Of a stretch of DNA of 64,000 nt, positions 1 to 11,139 are shown in pieces (the first letter of the stretch is position 1; every line of letters begins with the position of its first letter). The position numbers and the translations under genes were made by a program. The stretch is from Nematostella vectensis (lineage: Eukaryota; Cnidaria; Anthozoa; Actiniaria; Edwardsiidae). The notes beneath the pieces are model-generated. The model was not told the DNA's origin, searched no databases, and saw nothing but the letters and a program-made list of their open reading frames with translations. The DNA is taken from positions 10,781,181 to 10,845,180 of the forward strand of contig NC_064036.1 in assembly GCF_932526225.1 (NCBI RefSeq), written 5' to 3'.

Positions 1-1472
1 CTTTTCAGATCAATGTTCACTTTTCAGATCTATGTTCACTTTTCAGATCAATGTTCACTTTTCAGATCTATGTTCACTTTTCAGATCAATGTTCACTTTT
101 CAGATCAATGTTCACTTTTCAGATCTATGTTCACTTTTCGGATCTATGTTCACTTTTCAGATCTATGTTCACTTTTCGGATCTATGTTCACTTTTCGGAT
201 CTATGTTCACTTTTCGGATCTATGTTCACTTTTCAGATCTATGTTCACTTTTCAGATCTATGTTCACTTTTCAGATCTATGTTCACTTTTCAGATCTATG
301 TTCACTTTTCGGATCTATGTTCACTTTTCAGATCTATGTTCACTTTTCAGATCTATGTTCACTTTTCGGATCTATGTTCACTTTTCGGATCTATGTTCAC
401 TTTTCGGATCTATGTTCACTTTTCGGATCTATGTTCACTTTTCGGATCTATGTTCACTTTTCGGATCTATGTTCACTTTTCGGATCTATGTTCACTTTTC
501 AGATCTATGTTCACTTTTCAGATCTATGTTCACTTTTCAGATCTATGTTCACTTTTCGGATCTATGTTCACTTTTCAGATCTATGTTCACTTTTCGGATC
601 TATGTTCACTTTTCGGATCTATGTTCACTTTTCAGATCTATGTTCACTTTTCAGATCTATGTTCACTTTTCAGATCTATGTTCACTTTTCAGATCTATGT
701 TCACTTTTCAGATCTATGTTCACTTTTCGGATCTATGTTCACTTTTCGGATCTATGTTCACTTTTCGGATCTATGTTTACTTTTCAGATCTATGTTCACT
801 TTTCGGATCTATGTTCACTTTTCAGATCTATGTTCACTTTTCAGATCTATGTTCACTTTTCAGATCTATGTTCACTTTTCAGATCTATGTTCACTTTTCA
901 GATCTATGTTCACTTTTCGGATCTATGTTCACTTTTCAGATCTATGTTCATCACTTTTCAGATCTATGTTCACTTTTCAGATCTATGTTCACTTTTCGGA
1001 TCTATGTTCACTTTTCGGATCTATGTTCACTTTTCAGATCTATGTTCACTTTTCGGGTCTATGTTCACTTTTCGGATCTATGTTCACTTTTCGGATCTAT
1101 GTTCACTTTTCGGATCTATGTTCACTTTTCGGATCAATGTTCACTTTTCAGATCTATTCTCACTTTTCAGATCTATGTTCACATTTCAGATCTATTTTCA
1201 CTTTTCAGATCAATGTTTAGATTTCAGATCTATTCTTACTTTTCAGTTCTATGTTCACATTTCAGATTTATGTTCACTTTTCAGATCTATGTTCGCATTT
1301 CAGATCTATTTTCACTTTTCGGATCTATGAAATTTTCAGATCTGTGTTCACTTTTCAGATCTATTTTAACTTTTCAGATCAATTTTGATTTTTCAGATCT
1401 TTTCTCACTTTCCTGATCTATGTTCACTTTACAGATCTATTTTCACTTTTTAGATCTATGTTCACTTTTCAG
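1..1472. repeat. 19-bp minisatellite carrying a splice acceptor in every unit
   Basis: About 77 tandem copies of a 19-bp unit, TTCACTTTTCAGATCTATG, with A/G variation after TTTTC (cagatc or cggatc) and decay towards the right end (1140-1472). The array runs off the left edge of the window, so its true length is unknown. The first 12 bases of the unit are a pyrimidine-rich acceptor ending in CAG; the last 7 match the first 7 bases of the exon that starts at 1473 (GTCTATG against ATCTATG). The array therefore consists of repeated copies of an intron-exon junction. All three + frames are open through most of it because the unit lacks stops; these open frames are a by-product and not genes. Confidence 0.97.
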
Positions 1473-4400
1473 GTCTATGTCCTTCTCGACGAACAACGTA
1501 TCACACTAAAAGCTGAAGTGGATCCTTCGCTTATTGAGGAAAATAAGGAGGAGTTCCTTAGGTTTGTTTTTCTTTATTTCATGTTTGTTTTACTGATTCT
1601 TAGTAAGGGTGGTATCTTCCCTTAAAACACGTCGTTAATACAAATGCAAAGTTCCCGCAATAATGATTGAATTAATGATAAGTGTGGTGTAAAATATCGC
1701 CATTAGACCGAGGCAAACTGTAATGCCGGTACAAAATAACCAAATCTATAGTCTTTAATGTTAGGCAGAAGAAGCTAAGATTCCCAGTAAATTGGTAGCG
1801 GGTGGTAAAAAAAATAGAATACACAGGCATCTAATAGCGCCTGCTGATATTGCACAGTGTGCTACGTAACATCACGGAGGCTGAAGTCACCATTCAGCAA
1901 ATCTTCAAGGTCCTTACGGTTAACAACGAAGGGGAAAGAACTGTCAATTCAGAAGTCGTGTTCCATGCAGTGAAAGACACCAACCAGCAAATTCTGACAA
2001 GTGACCAAGTTCTTAGGTAGGTTTGTCAACTCACAACTGCTAATTCATAATGTTGTTAACATGAACTCTAAAGAGAAACAAAAGATGAGTTAATTTTTTC
2101 ATATAAATCATGAACAAATTAAGATTTTCTATCAACGTCTGGAACTCAAGAATAATAAAACAAGACAAAACAAGAATAATCAAACAACCGAAATCGACAG
2201 TGCTAAAAAACGTATGCGCATGCGCAAGCTTCTGGACGAGCGAGACCTCGGAACAACAACATTTTCTTTTAAAATGGCGGCAGGTTTTGAAATTTTGCCG
2301 GCACCTGTTGGTTTTTCCTAAATGCTAAGAAATTGAATGCAAACCTAAGGCTATAATTTTTAATATCGATTCTCCATCGACATAGGTGTCTGTCATCTTT
2401 TGTACAGTAGGGTTTTAAGGCTGTACAGTTATCGAAAACGACGACACAATTCGCGTTACACAAGATGATTGTTTCCGTGCGTCTGATGTTTGTTATGCTG
2501 TGTACTGCAACGGATGGAGCACCGAAAACGAAATCCTGCTTGTTTCACAAAAAGACGAGGTCGGGTGAGCAGTGTAAGGGGGATATGAGGCAAGTTACAC
2601 TCGCTATTAGGGGAACTTTCGCGCAATTTTCCGCGAGCGAAGAAGAAATATGGGCATGCAGTCGCCACTGGATGCGTGCGGAAAGAGAAGCGAATAGCTT
2701 CTGCTCCTGCCCACTACCATCTCACTCGAAAGGGCTCGATAGTCAAGCCATACCGAGCCGGCTCTTTAATATCTTCGACCGCATTGGTGAAATTTTCCAA
2801 ACTTTCGTCCAGGAATTCGTTGGTGTAACAACTGCAGAAGAAGCGCTTATATAAAATTCAGAGATGAGCATGACTTCCTTCCACCCACTAAGGTATTTTT
2901 TACGCATGATATCTTATTTTGTTAATGGTTTAAAAAAATAATCATATGGGATTCAGGGGAAAAAAGTCAAACAATGGGATAAATTGCACAATATAAACAT
3001 TAATTGCTTGGTATATTTTGATATATTAGCAATGTTATTTTTTTTTTATACTTTACAGAGACCAAAAAGCAAACACACTGAGAACAGACTACCCCTAACA
3101 AGTATTGATGGCAACCAGGTAAGATTATTTTGTGTGGTTTACAGAACCCATGAAACGGAAGTAAGGTGATCAAAATTGAACAAAGAAATTCAATATTAAA
3201 AATAAGCATTGTTCAAATTTGTTTCACAGGGTAATAAAGGCCCTACTCAATAATAATTTTATCAGCAAGACCTTAGATGCACGATTTTTGTAGGGGGCAC
3301 AAACCTAAAATTTTAGCAAGAAGGGTGTCCTGGGTTTATCACATTGAGATTCATACCAAGTGAAATGTTTCTAAAACAATATTTTAGGGTTTGAACCAGA
3401 GTAGCATCCTACCAGGTTTATCTCAAGAAATAAAAGATATTTCTTCATCAGGTATGTAAGTGATACACACAGAAAACAAACAAACATTTCATTATAAGTA
3501 ATCAAAATAATGCTTAAAATAATAGCTTTTTACACACTAACTAATTCTTCACATATACAATTGTGTCTATAGGCCTTTCTTTCCAAGAATCAGTCGCTAA
3601 GTGTCAGCAAGCTATGTCTAGATACTATAATAGCAGCTGCGATGACCCCCTCTATGATCCTGTGGCTATGAAAAGCTTTGCTAATAAGCATGCACCTGGA
3701 CTGTTTGACCAGGTTCTGTCCGCCATCACTCGTGAGGATGCAAGAGTCTCTTCAAATAGAACAGCACTACAAGAACAGAGAACGGTCTCGCTGTTACATA
3801 TTCTTGCATACTTTAGGTGGGTAAAATATGAAATCAAGGTCAGACATTGTTGCAGCATACAAGGAAAGTTACCAATGTCAGACAATTTTGTATATCACAT
3901 CCCCTACAACATATTGACAATTTCTTAAGATTGTTACAAATGAGATAAAAAAAAATGATAATAATTTTGAGTGAATTAAATGGCAAATTAACTGTATTTC
4001 ACAGATCACAGAAGACATGTGTCCTGCAAAAAGAAAATGGTGTGCATTCCAGCATATCAGGAATGTCACTACATGGTTTGGCGGCAGGATCTTCAATAGG
4101 ATACTCAGTGAACCCAAGGACAGTCCAAAACGAAAAAAACAAAAATGGTACAGGACCATCACCAATACACTGAAGAGATAATAAAAAATGCTGAAGCTAA
4201 AAGTATGACAACAGACAGTTTAAATTATGAAATAGGGCGGAAATTATACTTTCTCCCCTCAAATTTCAGGCTGGCTGGTTGGTTATAAATTTTCTAGATG
4301 ATTACCATAACATCCATACTAAAAGAGCACCCACAGACCTTAGGAAGACCAAGGTGGCACACATGGCAACTTCAATGATAGATGTTCACAGGAATATAGC

Positions 4401-7400
4401 AGCCCCAAATGCAAATGGTGTGAGCCCACATCGGCCAGTTTTTGTGAACATCAAAGGTGTACAAACTCTGTGCCTTGGAGGTGCCGACAACAACACTGTT
4501 AATGTGTACATTCTGCATGGCCTACAACAAATTAGAAATCACTTCATCGACCAGCTACCAGCAACAATGAGAGATTTCAACCCAGGAACCATTCAGAGTT
4601 TTGCACAGGATTTTAGGTAATTTTGCAACGCATGGGTAGCCTACAGAATATTCAAATGTTCACTTTTTGGGATAAAAGATATTGTAAAGAAACATTTATA
4701 TTAAAAAAAGCAACTGTACTGTACTTAGCCTAACAAAGTGGTCTTAATTTTAATTATAAAGAGTATTTTCATTTATTCATACTCAGGGTATACAGCCAAC
4801 CTAACAACACAGACTTGGAAAGCCTTAAGACATGTGAATTACTGGAGGAGCGAGAGCAAGATCTCAAAAGTATGAAAAAATACAAGGAATCCCTTGACTA
4901 TGTACTCCAAAAATACCCATCTCTGAGATCTTACCTCTCCAAGTATCTTATCCCATTCCCTGCTGATTGGCCAGGATGGTATTACCCAAAGAAACTGATT
5001 GCAAACGCACGTCATAGTGACGTCCACTACCTGAACTTCATTCCGGAGCAAGGCCAGTTCCATGTCCACCTAAAGGCTGTCCAAGATGTGACTTTTATCT
5101 TCAATCACTTCTTTGCAAAGCTTTATTCTCATCTGTTTGAAGGCGATCTTCCTAAGAAGCCAAGTCTACCAGTCCTCCATTCTTGTCACTGCTGCACTTA
5201 TGGGCTGGGCAATGATCAGAGACAAACTTCTTCAAAAGTTTAGTCTATGTAAATCACCTGAATTTGTCTCCCTTTTGTATCTACGTGATTGTGACTACCA
5301 GAAAAACAACCTCCCTGCATATTGGCATCTGAAAGAATCCTGGCTTTACCTCCTGGTTGAAAAAAAAGTTGAGATTTGGCATTCCATTCTAAGGGCCAAG
5401 ACATACAGTCACTTTGATGCCAAGAGTATTGAGAAGGTTGCCAAGACCATTGCCACCAGGGGATTTATGGCAAACTTTTACGGAGCATTTGGAGGCTTAT
5501 ACCACAGAGGGTCAAGCAAACAGGACTACTGGCTGATGGCAGGAAAAACAGAAGAGTTACTCCTCAAGACATTCAGTGAAGTCACTAAAAACATCACTAA
5601 AGTCACTGCTGTGAGTATACCGTCAAACATATAATATCCAACTTATGCTAAGGCTTCATACGATGTTGTTGTCTTGTTTTATTAGCATTGCAGTTGGTTA
5701 AACGTCACAGTGCAAAGCATTCAAGGCTAACTATATTACTATTTCCTTTCAGCTTCCTAGAGAATACTGCCAGAATGGAAATGCCAGGGGATACCAGCAA
5801 TACTTTCTCCCTACCTTCAACTGCACTGTTGACACCAAGTGTTTTCCTCTAGGGTATAATCTTGAAAGACAGACCTCTGGACTTGAACCTATCCTAACCT
5901 TCGGTGCGATGTCAAAACCTGTTCTGTAAATAATGACATTAACTATGTACGTTTAGCCTGCTATCACACCCATCACCAAACCTGTTTACCGTCTAACCAT
6001 ACATGTCCAATCTGTCAAGAATCACTTCAAGAAATTGTAAAGATCAAGGTCAAGAAATTTAATGAAAGTCTCATTAGGGACACAACAAACCAGGGGGGTG
6101 ATTCTGATGATGAGTGTCGTGCTGCAGAGGAAGATGAGTTAGAGCCGCCAACAGTTTCTTCAGTTGACGTCCAAGACCCTAAGAGCTACTACACCTCAAA
6201 CATCTGGAATAAGCATGTCAACCAAGTCTGCTCTTCTTACACTAACATTCCGATCCCAAAGTACACAAATTTCAATGCCACAGTTCCTCTTCCTAATCAA
6301 ACAGCACCACAAGAAACCCCTCCTGTAAACATCAATACTATCATCAATGGATTAACTGTCACACCAGAGTCTGTAAACTACCTCACTGTCTGGAAATTCC
6401 CTTACCATCTCTCACAGTCTACAATAAATGGAAGATTTGGAAGTAATGCCTGCACTTACATTGCCCTATCTTTTGCAAAACTGTTTTTTTTTTTCTTCAA
6501 AGGAAATTCCTATCCCTTCTTCACCATTGAGTGCAACAATGGTCTACCCTGTTGTTGCTTCACTGCTGATTGGCAACAGCTATTATGATCAAATTTCACA
6601 AGGATCAGGCCAATTGTATGGTGTAAAAGAGGCAACACAGCAAATAACAGCTGCAGGAGGACTTGGGAGAACACAACTTTCCCCTGAAATGGCAGTGACT
6701 CTTAATGAGGACCCCACGGCTTGAGCATCACATAGACATTGCCAGGAGTAGTACGAATACTGCCTGCATCTTCATTATAAATGGGAGAACAGTTGCATTT
6801 TAACAATATACAATACTATTTGACAGTCATCTCCATGGCCCAACAGGCTCTTTTCTAGCATGGCACCGGTAAATAGGACCAAGCAAATGCTGGAATGGTT
6901 CAAACGCATCAACAATATAAGCCACAGCCTTGGATCTGTCACTTGCGTTACCTTCCTTTAGGTTCAATCAATCAATATTTACTTAATTCCCGTCTCTCGC
7001 AGGATATTGCAGATGGTGTCATATAAGTTGTTTGGAAAAAATATGCCGTAAAGCGGGATAAGTTTACTTAGGTTTGATCCGAACGTACATTTTAAACAAG
7101 AAAGTCGCTAATAATGTAGTTTGCCTGTTGCTTCCAGGCTCATTTGAGAACCGTTTGAAAGTGGGAGAGTTTGGATTATTAAGGAAAGGTTTACTTTAGT
7201 ACCTTTGAAATAAAACATCGATGATTACAACACTTACCTCGTTTGTTGCCATTTCAGAACATGGTCATCTATGAAAAGTACAGCGACAAACTTTCGTTCC
7301 ATCGAAAGCAAGGAGGTCGTTTCCCTGGTCCAGAAATCTCCCGCCAGTTGAATAATATTTTATTATTTGTAGACAATAAGTTAAAAAGTCAAAACTCAAG

Positions 7401-10311
7401 ATGCAGGTCGCACAAAAAAGTCTAGTTTAGCAAAAATAATGCAGAATTGGCACGCTGTAAACCGGTACTGTTTGTCGCACTTCTAGAACCGCGTGTGCAG
7501 CGAAAAGTTGTTTGTTTGCATCAGATTCCGCGCATGCGCATACGTTATTCAGCACTGTCACCGAAATCAGGATCAAAACCTTAAACAGACTCTGTCAGCC
7601 GCCATTTTGTCATCATAGCAAAGTAGCAAGTGAGAAAAAGCATTTTTATCGGCTGATTTGAGGAAGCCAATGCTTATTTTCGATTGAATTTGATGAATAA
7701 AGTAATAAACTTTGTGTGTTTACATGGTTATTTCGAGATTTTATCACAATATGTGCAACGAAAGCAATAACAAAGGTTTGGCTGACAAGGGCTCTTAAAG
7801 AATCAACCGACTTAAAGGAGAGTTTTATCTTGCCTGACAGGACGATCAGCAAGTACAGCGCGCAGCTGGAGACTTTGTACGCCAAGTGGAAAATCAAGGC
7901 GGTCAAGGTGCCAGCAAACGACAGCGGTAGCAGCCAAGCGCTTAGCAACGCCGAGCTGGCGCTGATCATACTCGGCGCGGTGATAGGACTGGCACTACTC
8001 ATCGGACTATGCTTCGCTATCAAGACGCGCTGCACGTGAGTAACACCTGATTGGAACAAGTGGCTTTCCACTTAGACGTGCTGCAAGTGGGTAGCACATG
8101 ATTAAATGATATTGCTTCTTGGTTAGACGCGCTGCACGTGAGTAACACGTGAATGGAACAAGTGGCTTTCCACTTAGACGTGCTGCAAGTGGGTAGCACA
8201 TGATTAAAGGATATTGCTTCTTGGTTAGACGCGCAGCACGTGAGTAACACGTGATTGGAACAAGTGGCTTTTTACTTAGACGTGCTGCAAGTGTGTAGAA
8301 CATGATTAAAGGATATTGCTTCTTGGTTAGACGCGCTGCACGTGAGTATCACGTGATTGGAACAAGTGGCTTTTTACTTAGACATGCTGCACTTAGATGA
8401 CACGACTGAAACGATTACGGTATCAGAGCACTGCCCATAAATGACGCGTGGCTATAAACGGCCAAATACTCAAACGCCTTTGTGTTTATACAGATATAAG
8501 AAAGAAGAGATGTACAACGAGCCACCCACGAGTCGATCCAAGCGCAGGTCAGTCCATATAGCTAATAGCTAATCCATCCCCGTTTGGAATAGTTGATGTC
8601 ACTTTGTTGTTAACCATATATGTGGAAGGGATGATTATAGTGCCAAAAATGATTGTGTAATATGCCCTTTGTAGTGCCCGCGCTGGTTCATGGTCTTACT
8701 ATGATGACGCCATCACTAACGAAAGAGGAGGCGTGGCTGCTGTTAGGTCAGTGACATCTGTCAACTGCATTCACGAATTGATTGATGAGGATGAAATAGA
8801 AGGCGTAAAGGCGTGGCCTCTTATTGACATATATAATTATCATGGGATCTGGATAAGTTCCAACAGCTCGGCGACTGTACTAATCCCAAAAATCAAAAAT
8901 CATTTTAAAAACTTTATTTTTTGTTGTTTATTCCTTGTAAAAACTTTATTTTGAGTTCTTAGACGGCAGGGCGAAAGGGGCGGCGCTAGCATCATTGAAC
9001 TACATCTTTTGATAGGAATGAAAATGTTATCCGCCTATTTCCCAGGATGCATCCCGACAGGGACAGCTCGTTTAACAGCGGCGCCTTCGCCAATTCAGGG
9101 TACCTCCTGTCCAAGAAAAGACTGTAAGTCGCCACATCTTTGGTGACCACGCACACTCGCCACATAGGCAGGCCCTTTTCGAACCTTGGATAAAAACCAT
9201 ACACCGTATTGGAAACATCACCAGAAACGCTTGGCTTATGATAAACGTTATTGTGGTTTCAAAGTTGTCATATTACAGTCGAGCAAAGCTGGCTGTAGGC
9301 ACCGTGGATAGAAAGCCTTTTAAGTTTAGAAGTGTGCACCAAGACAAGAAAGCTCAAAACACATGTGTACGGCACATACCCGTACAACACTTAAGGTTGG
9401 TTCTCACTTGGACGTAAGCGCAAGCGGAACGCACATAGTTTTCCGATTCCCACTAGAACATAAGCGCAAGAGAACGCAACTGCGTGATTCTCTTTCGCTT
9501 ATGTTTGACCGATTCACACTTGTGTTGCGCTTCCGTTTGCGCTTACGCTTGCGTCCTAGTCAGAACCAACCTTAATAGCGTCGCTCTGTGGTGTTTCTGC
9601 CTCTCTCCACTGGGTTCCGGGGTTCTGTGATCTGTGGTCATACATGAGCCAATGGCGGCTGCCTAAGACGCTTTCAGGCACCTTTTGTGTCTTCGACACG
9701 ACTACCTTCATCCACGGTCCCATAATATTATGGATATCTAGCATTCCAGCTACAGGATCTCGTGACCAGGTCCCTTCTTCAAATTGTTTATCTTGTAGGA
9801 GTCAGAATGTTGACGATAAGATCTGGAGCGAAGGGGATTTTTATCTGTCTCAGGTGAGAAGTATTTAACGCTAAATATTTGATTGAGAATAAGAGCCAGC
9901 AGCATAATGATAGTTATTTAGGTAATTGGCATGTCCCTAAAAATCTGAGCTAGGGATTATTCGAAAGCTCATTTCAAGTTCCTTTATTGACGAGGGTGGG
10001 AAGCCTGTGGTACAATTGTATAATTTAAATTTTATTCGATGTATTAGTTTATCTTTTTAATCGTATTCACTGCCATGTTGTTTGTGTCCTCTATTTATCA
10101 TCCCAATAATCATCATCGTTGTCATCATCACATCATTATCGCCACTGACAGATCTGTGACTCATTCCCAGGACTCAAAGATGGACTCGTACCTGAATGAC
10201 GATGGCGAGTCGGAGCATGGGGCGGACGGGAGTGACGTCAGCCAGCCCAGCACTTCACGCAGCCCCAAGCATGTTGCCTTGACAACCGACGGACCAATCA
10301 CAAGGGTTTAA
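1473..10311 (+). CDS. 3' exons of a single-pass membrane protein, cadherin-23/protocadherin-15-like
   Basis: Exons: 1473-1561, 1858-2016, 7790-8035, 8494-8547, 8675-8746, 9046-9123, 9279-9395, 9799-9853, 10171-10311 (stop). Phases close in frame; seven successive introns are phase 2 and the last is phase 0. The first two exons encode a compact extracellular segment (motifs YVLLDEQR, NITEAEV, EVVFHAV) resembling the SEA-like membrane-adjacent domain that precedes the membrane in CDH23/PCDH15. The third exon holds the transmembrane helix (ALIILGAVIGLALLIGLCFA), followed by a charged cytoplasmic tail of about 165 residues. The last four residues, ITRV, fit a class I PDZ ligand; human CDH23 also ends in a class I ligand, bound by harmonin. 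Cadherin repeats would lie upstream of the window and are not seen, so the family call is an inference. That these are the exons of a real type I membrane protein is well supported. The exon ending at 9395 uses a donor supplied by a MITE. Confidence 0.6.
2196..7559 (+). mobile_element. 5.4-kb TIR DNA transposon with perfect 9-bp target duplication, nested in an intron
   Basis: The left end reads gacagtgctaaaaaacgtat and the reverse complement of the right end reads gacagtgctgaataacgtat; similarity continues through gcgcatgcgc on both sides, giving inverted repeats of about 30 bp (2196-2225 and 7530-7559). The element is flanked on both sides by the identical 9-mer ACCGAAATC (2187-2195 and 7560-7568), a perfect target-site duplication. 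It lies between exons 1858-2016 and 7790-8035 of the membrane-protein gene, in the same orientation. A 9-bp duplication is known for Mutator-like and some Merlin elements, but the internal gene shows no motif of either that I recognise. It encodes one degenerate multi-exon gene and is probably immobile now unless supplied in trans. Confidence 0.88.
2465..6960 (+). pseudogene. Broken multi-exon gene of the transposon; candidate transposase of unnamed family
   Basis: Visible exon-like blocks with splice signals: about 2465-2895, 3061-3117, 3389-3451, 3573-3818, 4005-4202, 4270-4617, 4787-5611, 5753-6960. Block 1 has a Cys/His cluster (CLFHKK, CSRHW, CSCPLPSH). The middle blocks carry well-kept motifs: DDYHNIHTKRAP, IPFPADWPGWYYPKK, EQGQFHV, KVEIWHS. 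I recall similar multicopy uncharacterised proteins from cnidarians and fish. The block after 5753 has a RING-like Cys/His run (YHTHHQTC, CPIC), followed by GSNACT and DSHLHG motifs. The acidic residues in DDYHNIHT, near EQGQFHV, and in KVEIWHS occur in an order that could suit an RNase H-like D-D-E core; this is a hypothesis. Breaks: frame changes near 2850, 4145, 5165 and 5890, a T run near 6485, another frame change near 6725, and stops near 6796 and 6870. No start codon is certain. Confidence 0.75.
8024..8396. repeat. 51-bp minisatellite copying the donor of the transmembrane exon
   Basis: Copies start at 8024, 8075, 8126, 8177, 8228, 8279, 8330 and 8381, exactly 51 bp apart. Two subtypes alternate: type A (gacgcgctgcac|gtgagt) at 8024, 8126, 8228, 8330 and type B (gacgtgctgcaagtgggt) between them, so the longer period is a 102-bp dimer. 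The first A copy contains the last 12 bases of the transmembrane exon (ends 8035) and its GTGAGT donor; later A copies repeat that donor inside the intron. In the exon frame a stop (TGA) follows the first donor at once, so use of a later donor would truncate the cytoplasmic tail. Confidence 0.95.
9395..9571. mobile_element. TTAA-type MITE that supplies a splice donor
   Basis: A 177-bp palindromic element flanked by TTAA on both sides (9391-9394 and 9572-9575). Its ends are GGTTGGTTCT and AGAACCAACC, and inverted similarity extends inward for about 50 bp through the aagcgcaagcggaa motif. TTAA target duplication is typical of piggyBac and Kolobok elements and their non-autonomous derivatives; the superfamily is not decided here. 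The first base of the element (9395) is the last base of an exon of the membrane-protein gene, and the next bases GTTGGT serve as the intron donor. No other GT in that exon leaves the phase that the next exon (9799) needs. Confidence 0.85.
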
Positions 10312-11139
10312 GCACTATACACCCTTCTGCATGTTATTTATTTGTAGTATGAATTTTTTTAAGAAGAACAATAATATAGTTCGAGAGGTAATATTGCTAT
10401 GTGAATGTGCATCGGTCATTTGTGAGAAAGCATGGATTATTTATTGATATGTTATCATCATGGCGACTATCTTCTAGATGTTTAAATCTTAAATGTTATT
10501 AAATGTCCTGTCTTGCTAAAATCTTATCTAGAATCAACACCACACCCTTGATTTTGTCCGCCCTATCCAATCCATGGCATAAAGATTCAAATATCGATAA
10601 TGGCACAATACACCCTATTTCCATCGATCCAAATATAAGCTACAATTACTCTCCAAAGCCCCCTCTCCCCCTTTCGTTCTGGGCAATATTTCTATATTCC
10701 TTCGACTGCTTTATGTTTCTTAGCTCCCTCCCCCACCCCCTTTCTCGTCCCTCCCAATCCCCACCCCACCCCCCCCCCCCCCCCCCGCAACTGTCGACTC
10801 AGTCTATACAGGAATGACTTGGTGAATGACCATACATCAAGTTGTTGTGGTTACGTTCTTCTCCGCACGCTACACGTTTACTAAAGATCGATACATATAT
10901 GAAAGCGGCCACCCCTTGGAATGTGTCGCTCATATCTTGCAAGGAAAATTTTGGAAAAGCTACTGTCGAAAAAAGTGAACACACCTCTCCCTTTTACCAC
11001 AAAAATTGTTATTAGTGTACATAGTGTGTTTCGGTATAAAGAGCAATAGAGCCCTTGTTTTAGTTTAACCAATATATCGAGACTTCGGGGAGTGGCTGTT
11101 TAACTCAGAGGTGCCACTGCGATCGACTTTTGACCTCTG
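10312..11139. other. Convergent intergenic spacer with a C18 tract
   Basis: This is the tail-to-tail spacer between the membrane-protein gene (+) and the GPCR (-). It should contain both 3' untranslated regions, but I could not place a convincing polyadenylation signal for either. A pure run of 18 C lies at 10769-10786 inside a C-rich stretch. The small open frames around it are low-complexity and carry no recognisable domain. Confidence 0.6.

Noticed and set aside
13-1416. Open frames of 389-467 codons in all three + frames
   Set aside because: They are translations of a 19-bp repeat without stops; the peptide cycles with the repeat and has no start context or domain.
2196-7559. Assignment to the KDZ (Kyakuja-Dileera-Zisupton) or Mutator superfamily
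   Set aside because: The 9-bp duplication suits Mutator, but I recognise none of the diagnostic motifs of either family in the encoded protein, so the superfamily is left open.
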